The position numbers and the translations under genes were made by a program. Of a stretch of 64,000 nt of DNA, positions 47,102 to 58,454 are shown piece after piece. The notes beneath the pieces are model-generated. The model ran no database searches and was not told the origin of the DNA. It saw nothing but the letters and a program-made list of their open reading frames with translations. The stretch is from NCBI GenBank assembly GCA_023512835.1, contig CM042092.1:10339066-10403065 (forward strand), read 5' to 3'. Numbering within the stretch: position 1 is the first letter of the stretch; each line of letters begins with the position of its first letter. The stretch is from Taxillus chinensis (taxonomy: Eukaryota; Streptophyta; Magnoliopsida; Santalales; Loranthaceae).

Positions 47102-48179
47102 TTCGCAGTCACGGACGTTGCATTACATCTCGGGTGAGATGCAACTTTAGGCATGAAATAATATTTAATTAATTTTTTAAAAATCATAGAAAATTTTAAA
47201 AAAATCAGATAATCACATTTGAATCATTAAACAATGTAAATATGTAATTTAGATAACATAATATAAGTTATTATATTAAAAATAGCACTCGCGCATTATT
47301 CAAGTATTAAAATAAATATATTATTATATTTTCATCATTTATAATATAGCACATGAAATTTTTATTGACATTTAACTAATAATATTAGTAAACATATTTT
47401 TAGTACATTTATCATTATTAATAATTAAAACTAATTACTATAAATTATATTATTTCATTTATTAGTAATTATTTTTATAAGATTATAATTATAAATTAAT
47501 CTTATAATAATTATTAATTTTTTATATCTATTAAGGTATACTTAATAATTTATATATATAATTAGCTATCAATAAATATATTAATTAATATTATTTGTAT
47601 CAATTAATACATTAATTATCATTTAATATTCTAATAATTAATATATAAATTAATTATTCATACCTACTATAAATGAAATCGTTTAATCAAGCATATAAAC
47701 AGGAATACATAAATAAATAAGTTAAAGCATGGCAAACTCGTGGGGGAAAAAAACAAACAAAAAATACAGCGCAGACTAACCCTAATTCGCAGTCACTCAC
47801 GCTCCCTCTCAAGCGTCAAGACATGACACCACCACCCACTCCAGCACAGAACGAAGTCACGAACTCGGCGATGAACGGATCGGCGACGTTCGGATCGGCG
47901 ACGGCTGGAGACGTTCGGATCGGCAACGACTTGTGGGATGGACAGACGTCGACGACGACGTTAGACGAGGGCGTCGGCGGCTCGCGAGTTGATGTCGAAA
48001 TATCGTCCGAGACACGACGAGTCTACTGTATCGGGACGAGACGTGGCGTATCGGACAAAAATCCGACCGAGATGAACGCGTTCGACCCTTTCACCATCTC
48101 GTTCCTGGATCCCGTATCGCCACCTTGCGATACCTGGTTGAAACGGCCGAAATACAGACATCTCGGCCGATATTGCGAA
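47102..48179. mobile_element. Unclassified TIR-like element inserted in LINE ORF1
   Basis: 1078 bp between two copies of CCATGG (47096-47101 and 48180-48185), with short inverted ends TTCGCA / TGCGAA. It separates the CCHC part of ORF1 from its tail. The left 650 bp is extremely AT-rich; the right 380 bp is GC-rich with repeated cggatcggcgacg and a plus-strand 126-codon open frame (47823-48203) lacking a known domain. Because CCATGG is palindromic, the split between target duplication and terminal repeat is ambiguous. Confidence 0.55.
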
Positions 48180-48988
48180 CCATGGTCTGGGCCCATTAAT
48201 TAAAATACAAGATTCTTTGCTGTGACCGATGTGAAGACAGTTTAAACAGTAAGAAGGCATTTTTTCAAAGACAATTTTTTGCCAAAACCCAAAGGAATTC
48301 AGGTTCGTTTTGTGATCCCAAAGTTGAATCCAGACTTGAGGAGGGGGTTTTAAGCAGTCAAATTCAATACATACCCTAGCAAGGGAAGGATGATTGCCAT
48401 TAGCAGTAGCCTCATCCAATTGGATTGGGGGTCAATCGAACGAGCTAGAGTAAGGAGGGCAGATTTCTCATAAAGGTAATGCCTTAAGTTAGGAAATCCA
48501 ATCCACACAGGAACTACAGGGGATTCCTTTTCAGGCACGAAATCAATAGTCCATTTAAGAACCCGCATTTTATGACTACCAAAAAACCAATCCCTTTTTG
48601 CCCATAAACGCTGGTAGTCTAAATCATTAGTAAGCTTAATGAAAATATGATTATAATCAAACCATAAAATATCAAAAGCACCAGTTAGCTGAAGCTTATA
48701 ATTATTTTATGGTTTTAACCATAAAATAATTAATCCCCACGAAATCAATTTTGGGACTCTGCCAAACTTGCCAACCAACATTCGTTGGTATGGAGCTGCC
48801 AGAGCCTCAACTTCATCATCAAAGAAAACCACAGCAGGATGGTTTTGAAAAGAGGAAGAATCCGCAGGCCGAGGCCTGGTCACCACGTAGGGATTTTTGC
48901 CACATAAAACAGATTGAAAAGTTTTTTTCAAGGCTCTATCAGATAGTGCAGAGCACAAGGGAGGATCTGAAGCTGGATTACCATCCAT
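48180..48988 (-). pseudogene. LINE ORF1, 5' part (DUF4283 and zinc knuckle)
   Basis: RNA-binding ORF1 protein. ATG at 48988 (MDGNPASDPPLC). The DUF4283 segment spans frames (GAFDILWFDYNHIFIKLTN, LWAKRDWFFGSHKMRVLKW, VWIGFPNLRHYLYEKSAL), then the knuckle CLNCLHIGHSKESC. Interrupted by frameshifts, by an extra hairpin at 48700-48731, and finally by the inserted element at 48179. Confidence 0.78.
48700..48731. repeat. Perfect 15-bp inverted repeat inside LINE ORF1
   Basis: AATTATTTTATGGTT, two T, then its reverse complement. It interrupts the DUF4283 coding similarity, so it is probably a post-insertion local duplication. Confidence 0.8.
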
Positions 48989-49564
48989 CGAAAAGCATTC
49001 AAAAATAAATGAACGAACATACACTGCCAAAAATAATGGAAGCAAAAACACAGGAAGGAACACACAGAAAAGCGGCAAGGAAGAACCAGAGAAAGCAAGC
49101 AATCTGCAATCACAATTCCACACAATGGAATAACACCAAAATATGAGGAAGTGAAACCAGGGGTTGCAAACCGTTGGGAAATTGTGAACAATCCCACATG
49201 GGAATAATGACGAGCAGGTGGAAGGCACCAAACTGCCCACAGACAGCCAGGGAGATGCCGTCCAACCACAGATCCAGCACCTGCAAGGGGAGACACCGGC
49301 CAGGGGGTGCGACCGCACCAACCAGGCCGGCCGAGGGGGAGCGCCTCACCGTCCAAGCAGGGAGCAGGGAGGAGTATCGACCGGGCAGCAGGAGGTCGCA
49401 CGAGCCAGCAGCCTAGACGCCGAACCAGAGTAGGTCGCCGTCCACCGCGCTAGCTGCAGGCCACCGCAATCCAGTTCCCGGGCGAGAAGCAGCCGCACAA
49501 CGCAGCCGGGCAAGGAGGCGCCGCGCGAACGGAAATCGCAGGAGAGAAAGAGAGAACGAGAGCG

Positions 49565-50410
49565 TTGTTTTGTCTGTTTGGTTTAGTTTTATTTTAGTTT
49601 TTTAGTTTTAGGTTTATTTAGGGCATGTTTGTTTTACCTGTTTTTTTAAGGTTTTAAGTTTTCTGAAAAAAGTATAAAACTAAAAATAATAAAATGTTGT
49701 TTTCATTCTTTAGAACATAAAAAACGAAAACAAATTTTTGTTGTTTTCAATTTTTAATTTTTTTTACCCGAAAACAACTATTACATTTTGAAAACGAAAA
49801 CAGAAAACACCCCAACCAAACATACCCTTAGGTTTTTAGTTTTTTTAGGTTTTAGTTTTTAGTTTTTAGTTTTATTTTTTAGTTTTTAGGTTTTTTTAGT
49901 TTAGGTTTTTAGTTTAGGTTTTTTTTAGTTTAGGTTTTTAGGTTTAGTTTAGGTTCTTAGGTTTAGTTTTTTTTAGTTTTTTAAGGTTTTTTATTTTCAT
50001 TTACGTTTTTAGTTTAGGTTTTAGGTTTTATTTTTTAGTTTAGTTTTATTTTTAGATTTTTTAGTTTTTTAGGTTTTTAGGTTTAGGTTTGGTTTTTTTT
50101 AAAGGTTTTATTTAGTTTTTTATTTTAGTTTTTTTAGGTTTATTTAGTTTTTAGTTTTTTTTAGGTTTAGGTTTAGGTTTTATTCAATTTAGGTTTTAGG
50201 TTTTTTTTAGTTTAGTTTTAGTTTTTTTTAGGTTTAGGGTTTAGGGGTTTTTTTATTTTTAGGTTAGGGTTTAGGGTTTAAGGTATAGGGTGGAGGGTGG
50301 AGGGTTTAGGGGTTAGGTTTAGGGTGTAAGGTTTAGGGTTTAGGGTTTAGGATTTAAGTTTAGGGTTTAGGATTTATGGTGTAGGGTTTAGGGTTTAGGG
50401 TATTGGGTGC
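49565..50410 (+). repeat. Interstitial telomere-like tract
   Basis: Begins as highly degenerate tttagtttttaggttt DNA and becomes recognisable TTTAGGG units from about 50225 to 50400, in the same orientation as the terminal array. A MITE sits inside at 49621-49827. Confidence 0.85.
49621..49827. mobile_element. Tourist-like MITE, copy 2 (207 bp)
   Basis: Same family as 38641-38863, with TIRs GGGCATGTTTG / CAAACATACCC and a TTA target duplication (49618-49620, 49828-49830). Confidence 0.88.
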
Positions 50411-51055
50411 AGAGAACTCTTCTCCCGTCAAAGAATCCATTTAGACAGTTGTGCATCCAATTCCCAGCATCCCCCAATAAAGCAGGGTCCTATGCTGCAT
50501 AACACACCGCCAATGGTTCAGTGAGGCAAGGCTCCACAGAATCGGGAATCACCAGGTCATGAGACACTATGTTCGTACCCTCCAGAATAGCACATGGAAA
50601 TAGCCTTCGAAGTGCACAGAGAAAAGGTAGTTGTCTTTGAAGTGCTAAGAAATAAATGAGAAAAAATAAGTACATGGAAATAATGACTTAAGAAATAAAG
50701 GATATAGATACACCTCATGAGTTGGACAAATAATATATTGGAAGTTGCATTTGTTTTCCTGAGGGGGATCTGGTAACAGCATGCATTTAAAGGCTCAAGT
50801 CACTGAGAAACAAAATTATATAAATTGTCTTTATTTCTCCCGGTAGACTGTGTTGGAAGATAATGCTTTTTGTATCTGGCATCATCTTATAGAAAAACTC
50901 CTGATGCCTGCCTTCTTTTCAAATCTACTCCAAAACCCTAAATCGAACTTGGAACATTTTCTGGGAAGTTTTTGGGCATGACATAGGGCTGAACAGACAT
51001 CTGAAGTTTGTAAAATCTGCCATTCACTAATTTTCAGTTTTCTGGACTTTTGCAG
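50411..51055. other. Spacer before the RUS1-like exons
   Basis: Not telomeric. The right end (polypyrimidine then TTTTGCAG) is the intron and acceptor of the following exon. Upstream exons of that gene were looked for and not recognised. Confidence 0.45.
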
Positions 51056-51928
51056 GTACAACCAGCAGTATTATCTGGAGAAGCCAAAGATGCAGCTGCT
51101 GAAATTGAGCACCGACTGCGATTGGGTTCCAAGCTTAGTGATGTTGTATACAAAAACGAAGATGTGCTTGCACTGTTTTATCTGTACAGAAACGAAGACT
51201 ACATTTTGATTGAGCACAAAGGAAAATTTTGTGTAAGTAAACACTGTCTTGATTTCAGATTCTGATTTTTAAGGGTTTTGAAAAATATTTTGGTGTACCT
51301 GGGTTGACTTCCATGTAGTCGTGGGTCAAAGCAGAAGGCATTCGAAGGCATCAATGCCAACATATACAAATCCTACATGAGATTATTACTGTTGTTTTGT
51401 ATAATATTGTCTGTCTTTTTGCCCATGATAGCAATAAATGACCTTTTTTTGGCTGTTGCTTATCTTTTCCGCTGGACTCGTGGATAGTGAAGCTGATACA
51501 ATTATTTTCATCATGATTTTATATGGAGTTATTCTATTTATTTAATTTTATGTTCAGAAAGATTCATCTAACAAATTTCGAAGGTAGGTGTGACCTATAA
51601 TTTCCTAATTTTTTGGACCATCAAAAATGGCTGAATTCAGGTGATACTTAAAGAAACATCTTCGCCACAAGATATGCTAAAATCCTTGTTTCATGTCAAT
51701 TATCTTTACTGGCTGGAGAAGCAAGCAGGAATCAAAACAAGAGGTACGTCCATTGACTGCAGACCAGGGGGTAGACTACAAACTTCTCTAGAGTATGTAC
51801 AAAGGGAATTCAACCATGTGAGGAGGGATGGGGAATCCGTTGGTTGGATCACTGATGGGCTTATTGCAAGACCTTTCCTAAATAGGATTCGGCCAGGCAA
51901 TGCTTCAAATGCTGCCCCAAGCTCCTGA
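51056..51928 (+). pseudogene. RUS1: 3'-terminal exons of a ROOT UVB SENSITIVE 1-like gene (DUF647)
   Basis: RUS1 is a plastid-targeted DUF647 protein needed for seedling growth under UV-B. Two exons, 51056-51232 and 51644-51928, join in phase 0 with GTAAGT and CAG borders. They give 153 residues with [57 protein letters not shown] and [20 protein letters not shown]. These match the C-terminal region of RUS1 as I remember it. The DUF647 core (about 400 residues) is absent, so this is a 3' fragment. The same frame reopens for 78 codons after the TGA (51929-52165). Confidence 0.75.
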
Positions 51929-53631
51929 TACTATCCAGTTGATCACGATGAAAGTGCACTTTACATGAGCAAACTTGCTATGCCTTCCCATGAACAAGCT
52001 ATTAGGGACGGAGAAAGGATCAGAAGTAGATGCTATGATCTCCGACATTACTACAGGGCCCATGTTCACTTGCCCTCTAGTCTTTGCTGTGGGATGTTGG
52101 ATGCTGAGCATGTTGAGATGATCGATACATTGTATACCCTTCTGCCATGTGTGGATTTAAGATAGGATAAATGTTGTTCTGCCATTTTTCGTGATCCAAT
52201 AATACAGATTCATTATATCCGGTTTTATTTATTATTTGTTATTATTATTTGGCTCAAATGCATTTTAAATATCGAATATTGAAAATATTTTTGCTATTAG
52301 GTTCTGTTTACTTGACAAATGAAAAAATAATTTCAAACGTGCATGTAGAAGCTTTTGTAAATAATATATGTGTTTGTCAATCAATATAAAGTTGATGTTG
52401 TAATGTTCAAATCAATCTTGTGCGTAGCCTAAAGTTGACTTGGTGTAATGATTATGTCAATATTACTTTGGTGTAATGCGGGTAAATTCATTACAATTAT
52501 AATTTATTGAACAAGTTACATAGAGCCCCATCTCAATTCATTGTTTAACATCATAACTTACTAGGAATTGAATCATAACAAATCATAACTTCATCCTAGA
52601 ATTCTTATAACTCTACATGTCAAGTTTTCAACCATTTCCTATCATAATGTGTTTCTAGTAATTATTTTGTGTAATTATTTTCTAGCCTCTTAGTCCTAAT
52701 CCAACTGTTTGTTGGCTCTTTGCAAAGATTAAAAGCAAAGAAATCATTGGTCTGTGAAGCGAAGTCCGTAGCACAATGTTGAAGATGACTTGCCCCATGC
52801 CAATTTTATTGTCATAATTATTTTTTGTCGTAACTATTTTATTGATTGTTTCTAGATGACTATTTATATTTTTCGAAAATACAAGATCTTAAAAACGCAA
52901 AACTTATTCATTTGCGGCAATTATAAATAAAGAAAAAGTATTCTTGCAATTTAATTGCGCAAGTTTCATGTGTTACCGATTGATGTGATGACATGTGATT
53001 AAACTGATTTAGAGCAAGCTCTAATCATATATCACAATATCAACCGATAATGCGCAAAATTGCACGTGACAATACTTAAATAAAGCACCCATTACGATCT
53101 AACTACCACAAATTTGTAAAAAGCAACTTCTAAATATGTTATTATATGCAATTATTTGTTTCCTAAACAATTCCCGCGCATAATAACATTTCAATGCCCA
53201 TCTAATCAAGCCGAGGTCTTGTATTGAGGTAGCAAGTAAAAATCTTACCTCTGAAATCATGGCGGGGGATAATCTAGTAGGCTACAAAATATCAAGATAG
53301 TCCGTAGAAGTAACACCAGATATAACTATACATGCCAGACACCTTACCAGAAAAGAGTATTTTATCCCTCAATTTCTTCATAGCGAGAATTCAGTTAAGG
53401 GATAGTTGTACCATGATGATTATGTAATTGAGACAACAATGACTCTTTCTTACAAGAGTTCATACACACACACATATAGGTCCTCTCTATTCCACGAATG
53501 AATAGTCCTATCCTATGAAATAATTAGTAGTAATCAATATAGATATTGCAAGTCATAAGATACTGGATCACTTGACAATTCATAGCTCACATAGGCGAAA
53601 AGGGGGTCACCCTTAGAAATATATTTAGGGA
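51929..53631. other. RUS1 fragment 3' flank and AT-rich spacer
   Basis: Apart from the 51965-52165 open frame in phase with the RUS1 fragment, nothing codes. A (CA)n stretch is at about 53463-53473. Confidence 0.45.
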
Positions 53632-53950
53632 GGATAAAGAGGCTAGACGAAAGGGGGTCACCTTAACTAAAACTACGCTCATATTTGAAATACCTCGACA
53701 AGGACCCATTAACAACAACAAAAAAACTAACAGTTACTAACAAACTTACTCATTTTAAGAATCGAGGAAGTGTCAAATCAAATTTAGAAAGCATCCTAAA
53801 TAAAAAAACCCCATTTGAGACTATTATATGCTTTCATTATATTAAGTTTAAGAGCAATATTACCACTATGAATTTTTTCATCAATGCAATGTATTATTTA
53901 TTGAACTAATAAGATATTATTATCAATAAATTTATGTGAAATGAAACCAT
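53632..53950 (-). pseudogene. Second LINE fragment (RT region)
   Basis: Collinear with 44095-44410 of the larger LINE: shared agaaagggggtcacctt-type start, cccattaacaa, aatttagaaagcatc and taaataaaaaaacccca. Heavily mutated, same orientation, no flanking ends. Confidence 0.85.
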
Positions 53951-54341
53951 TTTTAAGGTTGATAATTTGTCCCATACCTAACCCGTACCACCCTATTCCC
54001 GCCTCGAATGAGTAGGTATTTTTAAATTTATTCGAGAGTGTCGGCAAATGTTTCGAGTATAACCTTGGTATTTTTATTAATATTACATAAACTGAGAAGT
54101 TGACATTCTACTATGTGGAGGAGCTCAAAACATATACCAGTATTTAAATCATAAACAATTACAGATTGGATAAGATTAAATAATTTAAAAACCTAAAATA
54201 ATTGACCATGTATAATTCTAACGAAACGCAAGTAGTTTTTTTTGGGCATAATCATAATTATTGTTTTATTCTTTTATTTTCTTATATTATAAAAAATGTA
54301 TATGCTTTTATGTTCGTATGTTATAAAAAACATGTGTGCGC

Positions 54342-54369
54342 ATTATTATTATTATTATTATTATTATTA
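54342..54369 (+). repeat. (ATT)n microsatellite
   Basis: Nine tandem att units, followed by two copies of a cccctttgtc..cccgaggccag phrase (about 54369 and 54423). Confidence 0.85.
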
Positions 54370-54825
54370 CCCCTTTGTCGACCCGAGGCCAGCACCGTAG
54401 ACAATCCGCGCAAGATCCGCCACCCCTTTGTCTGCCCGAGGCCAGTGCCTCTACTTGTACGCCGTCCCCCCATACCCATACGTTGCGCTCCGTGAGAGCT
54501 CCCCACAGAGGCAGATTCCATCCACCGGCCATAAAAGAGTGGACTCCATGGCAGTTGAGGGAGACCATACACAGTAAAAGCAAATTCAAAAAAAAAAAAA
54601 AAAACAAGAGAAGGGACGCAGACGCAAAAAAGAAGAAGGCGATTCAAGGAGTTGACAGCCTTCTGTTCTTGTAAGCTTTAATTCGTCTAAAAATTGGTTC
54701 ATGAGATGCCCCAGTGTGATGGCTCGTTGAAGCCTTTGTTTTGTGTTCTGTTTCGTGTAGTATATTTTGTTGAGTAGTTTCTGTTATAAATATCTTGTGT
54801 TATTTTGTTTATTGGAGGCTTCACA

Positions 54826-54885
54826 GCGGGATGGTTTTGAAAAGTAGAAGAGTCTACAGGCCAAAGCCTGGTCACAACAGAGGAG
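54826..54885 (-). pseudogene. Short LINE ORF1 fragment
   Basis: gcgggatggttttgaaaag and caaagcctggtcac parallel 48834-48885 of the LINE ORF1 start region. About 60 bp recognisable. Confidence 0.65.
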
Positions 54886-57800
54886 GTTTTACTGCATTAT
54901 GTTGTCGCGCTACCTGCCGCCGGAAATGGCTTGCCTCCGTCGACGTCAAAGGGCCATGTTTTTCTGTATTTTTCGCTATAATTTTCTTATTTCCCCATGT
55001 TTTTTCTCCCTCACCGTCTCTCCTTCTCCGGCCTGTCGTTTCCGGCTGTTCGAGTACCGAGGCGCTTGGCCTCGGTCTCCCCGCCGCAGCACGTCCCGAG
55101 GCCAGCTGGACCTCGGGCTTCCGCGCGTCACGGGCGACCAGACTGTCAGGAGACAGCCTGGCTGGCGGCAACCCTGCCGTGTTTTATCATTTAAATTAAA
55201 TAAAATTAAATTTATCAAATTAAATAATTTAAATTTATTTTAGTTATTATTTTTAAAAATCTAAATGCATCCTTATCTTTTTGATGACCGAATTTCAACG
55301 TGTCATCCTTATCTTTTTATTAAATTTAACATATTATATTAGGGAAAATCTTAAAACCGGCGTCACCTAAAAAATGGGTTCGACGGCGTCACCGCTCTTT
55401 GGTTGAAGAGGCGCACGACGCTAACGAGATCCCCGTCGGAGGCCTCGCATGCACGGCAGCGAGCAGTGGTGATCATGAGCGGTGGCTTGTGATCCCCAAA
55501 ACAGCTTCTGTTCATATTTTATAAAGGTAGAGGACGACATCAACATGTAGTGATTTTCATAGACAAACAACATAGTAAAAAACATCGACGATGTCACAGC
55601 AAACCAAAAAAAAGGTGGTCATGGCGCATGAGTGGCGAGCATCATGAAGAAGCACATGGCTGGCACGGACGGCAGAGGAATAGTGCCGATGATGGCGGGC
55701 CACATCGGGAGCCCACAATGCTCTAGACAGCATCGGCAGTGAAGACCATCCAGGGGCCGTGAGACTGTGAGAGAGAAAGGCAGCAAAGGATGACGACAGA
55801 TCATCGGGGGAGGACACGACAGAGGAGCAGAGGTTGCCATAAAAGAGAGGCCGGTGATGTTGTCGAGGGTGCGTTGATCGTAGAATTGAGTGTGCTGGGG
55901 GATTGTAGAGTATATTTCAAAGGTATAGAGAGAGCTCTGTATGTTAATAAGATATTGCTCCGTGTTGTGGTCCACCGTATTGTGATGGGTTTGTCTAACG
56001 TGTTAGAATGGGATTGATTGCCGATAATGTCTCCTAAACGGCGTGACCGTTCCAAAGAGGCTCCCATTATATTATCCTATAAATTTGCTCGTTTGATTTT
56101 TTTATTTTTAAATTATGAAAAAAGACCTAATAACAGACATAAATTGCGGGGAAATGATCATGGTACCAAAATTGGGAGTAGGAAGGACGACGCTTTGTTA
56201 GTTATGTTATTTAATATTTTTTTTTAATTTTCAGTTGCATTAAGCTGGAGAAGTCAGTGGCGTTGGTGTGGACTGAGTGTGTTGTTTTTGTAAGACACAT
56301 GTCAAGTCCCTTTCTCAGTCTTCGTCTGCTGCAGGTTGGTTATCCATGATTCCTTTTGTCTTCAGATCCTTGTTTGTTTTTTGAATCTTGAATGACATTG
56401 TTTGACCATCGCTTGTGTGTCTGTGGTATGTATTGCGTTTATAGGATGTTTTTTTGGGATTTAATTTCGGAATTTGCTAGAAGAAAATGATGTTTTGGCT
56501 AGCTTTATGTGGAGCGACTGGTGGAGCCTTCACTAGTACGTTTCCTCACATGCTTCAGGTTGGTTACTTCTCATTTTAACACTTGACCATATTGATGTTT
56601 TGGCTAGCTTTATGTGCGTGTCTGTGTTTATATATATATATAATATTTTTGTTTGTGTGATTGCATTGTAGGATGTTAGCAACATTTGTTGAGCCCCCAA
56701 TTATAAGGTGAGCATTTAACATTCAACTGTTTATCCACCTTTTTTAGTTGAATTTTTAATTTTAAAAAATTATTAGTATGTTAATTTGCAACTTTAGTGT
56801 TTATTAATTAAGTGTTAGTGATGGTTAGCGAAATTAGACAAATTACTCTCTCTCATTAATACTTATTTTTAAATTAATTAAAAATTTGTCAAATTTACTA
56901 GAAAGTTAAGTTGTTCATCAGTTATATCATCTATTAAAATTTAAATTTTAGTTTCTCTTTTTTAACCCCAGCCTATCCAAAAAGAAAAAAAATAAATTTA
57001 GGATGCGCCAATTAAATTAATTTGAGTAATTTTTTAAACCAAGAAGTATCTATGTTTTTCTATTTTTATTGTGTTTAATTTGTCTTCAAATTTAATATAG
57101 ATAAAATAGATTTTATATTTAATTTCATGTCTTATAAAAAAAATAAAAAAATGATGTGACTTAATTTATTTATCAAAATTAAAATTAATTTCATAATTTT
57201 CCAACCAAATTATATATGGTAACTTATTATAATTCACCTTAAATGATGTGATTTGCATGAATGTTTATGTCAATTTTTATCATCCCGGATTGATAGTTGT
57301 TGACTATTTTTATGTGTATATAAATATAAATAACAAAAATTGGTTTCAAAATATATTAAAATAATATTTGCTTGGGTCGATTGAAATCAGGTTAAGCTAC
57401 CCAAAACTGAAACCCGTTTGATTAAACTTTGCTTCAATTTATTTAAGTTTTTTTTATTTAATTTTCAATCTCTAATCAAATATATTATGGTGTTTGGTTG
57501 CTCATTTTCGAACACTCGACTTGGTGTTTGAATATAGTATATTATTTTTTAAAATATTGTTTATAAAATTAAGTTAAATTTAGTTCAATTTCTAATTTTG
57601 TGTTTAAGCTCTAGAAATGATCTAGTTGATGTTATAAACAGTTTTATATGTTTTGGCTATAAATAAACTTTTTATGTATATTTCATAAGTACTTATTATA
57701 CCAATATCACTTTTTTTTGAAAAAGGTAAAGTTTTTTTAATGATAAGCTAAAATTTGCATTTAATAAAGTACTATTATCGTATTTAATAATTTGTTTAGC

Positions 57801-58450
57801 ATAAATATAACATTGTGTTCAATAAGTTTAAATATTATTAAGGAAAATTATATTTAATAAGATATATCATTATTTTTAAGGTCATGCTTTCAAATTTTAT
57901 AGTATTAATGGGTTCAATTGTGTATGTGAAGATATTTGGTAATTAAACTGAAAAGATTTGAATTTAGGAAGTAAATAAAATTTTTAAATAAGATTAGTGT
58001 TGGGATTAAATAACACTATTATTTTATAATTTAATTGAAATAATACCCACTATACTATTAAGAAAATCTGCTTGTAGTGTTTGGAATTTGAGATCATCTA
58101 GAAATAGTTTGTTGTGGCAAATAAATGGAGTGGAGATCCCATTAACATGAGGATCTGGAAGCTAGGATTTTTTTAAAGAATGTTGCAAGCTTCTGCGTGC
58201 TAACAAATTAGGATAAAAAAAGGGTGTGTAGAGAAAGAATGAAATCAAATACTAATTGTTTTCCAAAACAAAAAATACATGAAGTTGGAGAGGGCAAAAA
58301 GTCTAAAATAAGAGAATGACTAATTATCATTCAACTCACACATTGCTTTAACAAGTTAAGGACTACTTTGACTTTTTTACTTGCCCTTAGAAGTTAACAA
58401 ATATTGCCAAATAGACTCTACTCATTGACTTTGAAGGAATACACAGTCAG
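54886..58450. other. Mixed spacer, GC-rich then AT-rich
   Basis: 54890-55190 is GC-rich and may be leader sequence of the LINE family. 55360-56060 has balanced composition but no domain in any frame. 56300-58450 is strongly AT-rich. No gene supportable. Confidence 0.4.
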
Positions 58451-58454
58451 TTTA

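Larger units (their letters stand above)
43513..49560 (-). mobile_element. L1-type LINE with nested insertions (decayed)
   Basis: Minus strand: GC-rich 5' region (about 49560-49000), ORF1 with DUF4283 and CCHC knuckle, then ORF2 with endonuclease and reverse transcriptase. ORF1 is split by a TIR-like element (47102-48179), and the ORF1/ORF2 junction by a hAT MITE (46085-46537). Frameshifts break the RT after [13 protein letters not shown] and after LFILAAEF. Similarity fades after ISGWEKKILSPGGRITLLRS (about 43660), and no poly(A) tail or target duplication was found. The right border is set where the GC-rich leader meets the telomere-like tract. Confidence 0.85.

Noticed and set aside
47823..48203. 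126-codon plus-strand ORF in the insert within the LINE
   Set aside because: Comes from the cggatcggcgacg repeats and runs into LINE antisense; no recognised domain.
48989..49401. Cys/Pro/Leu-rich minus-strand ORFs in the LINE 5' region
   Set aside because: Likely untranslated leader; coding similarity begins only at the ATG at 48988.
54308..54674. ORFs with Ile/Asn homopolymers on both strands
   Set aside because: Translations of the (ATT)n microsatellite and adjoining poly(A).
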